Shown: piece after piece, positions 5,330 through 8,107 of the stretch | Position numbering within the stretch: position 1 is the first letter of the stretch | Layout of the letters: each line of letters starts with the position of its first letter | Source of the DNA: DATMYQ01 sp035560935 | Lineage (GTDB): Bacteria > Bacillota > Negativicutes > Sporomusales > Sporomusaceae | Reading direction: 5' to 3' | Assembly (NCBI GenBank): GCA_035560935.1 | Contig: DATMYQ010000097.1 | Location: 1 to 8,107, forward strand | Length of the DNA: 8,107 nt | Made by a program: the position numbers and the translations under genes | Notes under the pieces: model-generated | Told to the model about the DNA's origin: nothing | The model's input: only the letters and a program-made list of their open reading frames with translations | Databases searched by the model: none

Positions 5330-7914
5330 ACATTTTCAACAAAGTTACCCTGCAAGGCATGAAAAAAAGCCGCACACGAACAATTGTAACGGTTATCGGA
5401 GTTATCCTGTCCGCCGCCATGATTACGGCAGTTGCTACCTTTGCCGTTTCCCTGCAAAACTATATGGTAAACGGCGCGACCCAGAAATACGGCGGTTGGC
5501 ATGTCGAGTTTTTGGATGTTGATTCCTCTTTCGTACAGGAACGAACTCTCAACAATGGAGTTGCAAACACCGCAACATTTGAAAATATTGGCTACGCAAC
5601 ACTTGACGGCGGGAAAAACCCCAACAAGCCGTATCTTTTTATAGCCGGATTTAGCAAGGAAGCCTTTGATACCTTGCCCATAACCCTGGTTTCAGGCAGA
5701 TTGCCGAAAAACAGTGGGGAGATTCTTGTCCCAGCGCACGTCGCGGCAAACGGCGGCGTTAAATTCGCGGTGGGCGACACGCTTTCACTTGCTGTCGGAA
5801 GCCGCATGGAGGTCAACAAAAATCTCGGTCAACACGACCCTTACATTTCCGGGGGTGAGCCGGAGAAGGTCAAAGAAACTCTTGTGCCAAAAGCCGAGAG
5901 AACCTACACGATTGTCGGTATCTGCGAAAGACCCGGTTTTGAGGAATATTCCGCGCCGGGATACACCTTGATAACAACAACAGCTACAGTAGACAAAGCG
6001 GACAACTTCAGCATATTTGTTACGCTTAAAAGCCCGCGCCAAGTCCATGCTTACGCAAGCAAAACAGCCGGAACCCAAGCTTACGTTTTTAACGATAATG
6101 TGTTGCGCTTCATGGGTCTTTCGGACGATACGATGTTCAACGCGCTTCTGTACTCGGTTGGCGGCATTTTGGTCGCCCTGATCATGCTGGGCTCGGTTTT
6201 TTTGATTTATAATTCGTTCAACTTATCGCTGAACGAACGCACACGGCAGTTCGGGATTCTTTCATCTGTGGGGGCCACAGCAAAGCAGCTGCGGAATTCG
6301 GTGCTGTTTGAGGGACTTTGCATTGGTGCAGTCGGCATACCGATAGGCGTTATTGTCGGCATAGGCAGTATCAGGCTTGTGATTTCCGTTGTCGCCCGGA
6401 ATTTCGGGAACATTCTCTACAGTGCCGTACCTTTAACCTTGACGGTGTCCGCCCCCGCGATTGTCGTTGCGGCGGCGGTTAGCATGGTTACAATTCTGAT
6501 TTCGGCCTATATCCCGGCTCGAAAGGCCGCAAGCACTCCCGTGATGGAGAGTATTCGCCAGACGAACGAGGTCAAAATTGATTCCAAAGCCGTGAAAACG
6601 TCAAAACTCGCGGAGCGTATTTACGGCTTGGAGGGAACTCTTGCGTTAAAGAACTTTAAGAGAAACAAGAAACGCTATCGCAGCATCGTGCTATCGCTTG
6701 CTTTAAGCGTAGTGCTGTTTGTATCGGCAAGTGCTTTCGGAACGCATCTGAAACAGGCGGCACAGCGGTCAGTAGTGGACACTGACTATGACATCTGTTT
6801 TTCCACGCAGGACACGGACGAAAGCGAAATGTTCCGGCTTTACGACGAATTGAAAACCGCCGACGGGATTTACGAAAGCTCGTACCAAGCGATTTTGACG
6901 TATTCATGTGCGGTTAAGGCAAGCGATTTTTCAGACCGCTACCGGAAATACGCGGGTTATGATTTGCCGGACGAAACGGTTAATCTGCCAATGGACATCC
7001 AGTTTACCCCGGACAGCGAATATCTGCGTTTTATCGAAAGCTTGGGCTTATCCGCAGAGGAATATACCGGGCAAAATGCGAAAATGATCGCCGCTGCCAA
7101 AGCCAAAAAGGTGGATGACACGAAAGACGGGAAGAGCGAGCTGATTGATATGTTCGCGAGTCGTTCCATGAATTTTACAATCGCTCCCAAAACAAATGAC
7201 AAACCGAAGATGGAACAGGGGCAAAACATAAGCATTACGTTTGTCGATACAATACCGATTGATACGCTCCCAAGGAACCCTTCCGAGGTGAAGTCATACG
7301 TTTTTATGGTGGTTGCCCCCTATCAGCTAAAAGAGAAGTTTGAAACCCCCGCTACCCACGCGAATATGGGATTGACCTTTCGGTCAAAGAATCCCTCGCA
7401 ATCGGTGGCTGAAATGGAAGCGATGATTCAGGGGGTGGGAATTACATCCGAGTATACCCTGTACAATGTGCATAAAATGCTTGAAGAGAATCGCAATATC
7501 ATATTCGTTGTTGATGTATTCACCTATGTTTTTGTCATTATGATTTCGCTGATTGCGACTGCCAATGTGTTCAACACGATTTCCACGAATCTCAAGTTGC
7601 GCAGGCGGGAGCTTGCCATGCTCCGCTCTGTGGGGATGTCTGACCGCGATTTCAAAAAGATGATGAATTTCGAATGTGCCTTTTATGGCCTGAAGGCGTT
7701 GTTGTTCGGGCTTCCAATAGCGGGAATCATCTCTTGGCTGATTTACAAAGGGTTAATCATCGGCGGGGCGGACATCGGTTTTACGTTCCCGTGGGGCAGT
7801 ATCGGAATCAGCGTGTTCAGCGTGTTCTTTGTGGTGTTCATTACAATGCTGTATGCCATTAGCAAGATAAAAAGAGAAAATATTATTGACGCGCTTCGGG
7901 ATGACATGACTTGA
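5326..7914 (+). CDS. FtsX-family ABC permease, double-repeat with two large ectodomains
   Basis: An 862-residue membrane protein. Eight membrane segments are visible at about 18-42, 274-300, 326-357, 372-400, 453-475, 724-752, 787-812 and 823-848. This gives two repeats of one helix, a large extracytoplasmic domain (about 43-273 and 476-722) and three helices. Both FtsX domains are evident: LNERTRQFGILSSVGAT follows helix 2, and its counterpart LRRRELAMLRSVGMS follows helix 6, both predicted coupling regions for the ATPase. The first cytoplasmic linker (about 401-450) is basic. Start ATG 5326 overlaps the ATPase stop by 4 nt. Unlike BceB-type permeases, which have ten helices and one ectodomain, this has the duplicated LolC/E- or SalY-like plan. 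It likely exports, or extracts from the membrane, an amphiphilic compound and may inform the kinase. It is the last intact gene; only a weak 5-bp hairpin (7930-7942) follows the stop. Confidence 0.95.
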   Translation: MNIFNKVTLQGMKKSRTRTIVTVIGVILSAAMITAVATFAVSLQNYMVNGATQKYGGWHVEFLDVDSSFVQERTLNNGVANTATFENIGYATLDGGKNPNKPYLFIAGFSKEAFDTLPITLVSGRLPKNSGEILVPAHVAANGGVKFAVGDTLSLAVGSRMEVNKNLGQHDPYISGGEPEKVKETLVPKAERTYTIVGICERPGFEEYSAPGYTLITTTATVDKADNFSIFVTLKSPRQVHAYASKTAGTQAYVFNDNVLRFMGLSDDTMFNALLYSVGGILVALIMLGSVFLIYNSFNLSLNERTRQFGILSSVGATAKQLRNSVLFEGLCIGAVGIPIGVIVGIGSIRLVISVVARNFGNILYSAVPLTLTVSAPAIVVAAAVSMVTILISAYIPARKAASTPVMESIRQTNEVKIDSKAVKTSKLAERIYGLEGTLALKNFKRNKKRYRSIVLSLALSVVLFVSASAFGTHLKQAAQRSVVDTDYDICFSTQDTDESEMFRLYDELKTADGIYESSYQAILTYSCAVKASDFSDRYRKYAGYDLPDETVNLPMDIQFTPDSEYLRFIESLGLSAEEYTGQNAKMIAAAKAKKVDDTKDGKSELIDMFASRSMNFTIAPKTNDKPKMEQGQNISITFVDTIPIDTLPRNPSEVKSYVFMVVAPYQLKEKFETPATHANMGLTFRSKNPSQSVAEMEAMIQGVGITSEYTLYNVHKMLEENRNIIFVVDVFTYVFVIMISLIATANVFNTISTNLKLRRRELAMLRSVGMSDRDFKKMMNFECAFYGLKALLFGLPIAGIISWLIYKGLIIGGADIGFTFPWGSIGISVFSVFFVVFITMLYAISKIKRENIIDALRDDMT

Positions 7915-7939
7915 TTCAAAACCGATATTAACTTGATAA

Positions 7940-8107
7940 GTTTTTAAGAAGAATTTTTGGGTAGGAGAAATCTCATTTGATAACTCAGGTGGGTTTACAG
8001 ACATTGAGGAAATTACGTTTGAAAACTATAGAATACTTAAACAGGAAAGTTCACTCCAAAATTCGTGGTGGCTTTACGATGAAATATACAAAACAGATGG
8101 CCTATAT
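7940..8107 (+). pseudogene. Start-less, protein-like open frame running off the window
   Basis: After TAA 7937-7939 a frame of 56 codons stays open to the window end with no ATG, GTG or TTG in it. It has the look of real coding sequence: FDNSGGFTDIEE, FENYRILKQESS and NSWWLYDEIYKTDG (rich in aromatic and acidic residues, few rare oddities). It begins 25 nt after the permease stop in the same direction. The best reading is a 5'-truncated gene remnant; a non-standard start or an upstream frameshift are alternatives. I do not recognise the family. A competing frame from TTG 7977, preceded by TAGGAG (7962-7967), is also open to the end but its product is a run of Leu/Lys/Arg-rich residues that looks less natural. 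Confidence 0.4.

Noticed and set aside
7930..7945. AACTT-gat-AAGTT hairpin followed by T residues, as an operon terminator
   Set aside because: The stem is only 5 bp, mostly A-T, with a 3-nt loop and a 5-T run shared with the stem; too weak to call. No other terminator is visible before the window end.
1..8107. Mobile element, CRISPR array or defence system
   Set aside because: No transposase, integrase, terminal inverted repeats, regularly spaced repeats or defence-type domains were found; the transporter operon could have been acquired, but no mobility gene is present in the window.

Overview
The window looks like a chromosomal stretch from a Gram-positive anaerobe of the Clostridia type. 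This rests on strong AGGAGG-like ribosome binding sites, a T-tailed intrinsic terminator, promoters with 19-bp MerR-type spacing, and a tightly packed two-component/ABC-transporter operon of the kind common in Firmicutes. It is an inference from style and gene content; there is no rRNA or other marker to fix the taxon. All convincing genes are on the + strand.

Left module (about 1-2403): a possible 45-codon leader ORF runs into a YqhC-like AraC-family regulator, followed 172 bp later by an atypical extended-SDR, NAD(P)-dependent oxidoreductase. The gap has a promoter-like element, a dyad that could be an operator, and a strong RBS that fixes the oxidoreductase start well inside a longer open frame. 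A clear Rho-independent terminator closes the module. The simplest reading is a regulator and its reductase, perhaps responding to a reactive carbonyl or similar small molecule; the substrate cannot be read from the sequence.

Middle (2200-2900): about 700 bp with no intact gene, but not empty. It holds the terminator, a textbook MerR-family promoter (19-bp spacer containing a near-perfect 20-bp dyad) with no MerR gene and no intact target nearby, an open frame without a start codon just downstream, and a separate sigma-A-like promoter and repeats in the leader of the next operon.

Right module (2901-7914): OmpR-family response regulator, short-loop membrane histidine kinase, ABC ATPase and an 862-residue double-FtsX permease, joined by overlaps (14 nt between regulator and kinase, 4 nt between ATPase and permease). 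The one real gap, 82 bp before the ATPase, carries three direct repeats at an exact 11-bp period just upstream of a -10 element that lacks a -35. This is the expected layout for a promoter activated by the operon's own response regulator. The module resembles antimicrobial-peptide sensing/detoxification systems in gene order, but the permease has the two-repeat, two-ectodomain FtsX plan and not the single-ectodomain BceB plan.

The right edge (7940-8107) has a protein-like open frame without a start codon, running off the window. No CRISPR array, tRNA, rRNA or insertion sequence was found. I saw no wholly new system; the most informative items are the regulatory sites and the start-less fragments flanking the transporter operon.
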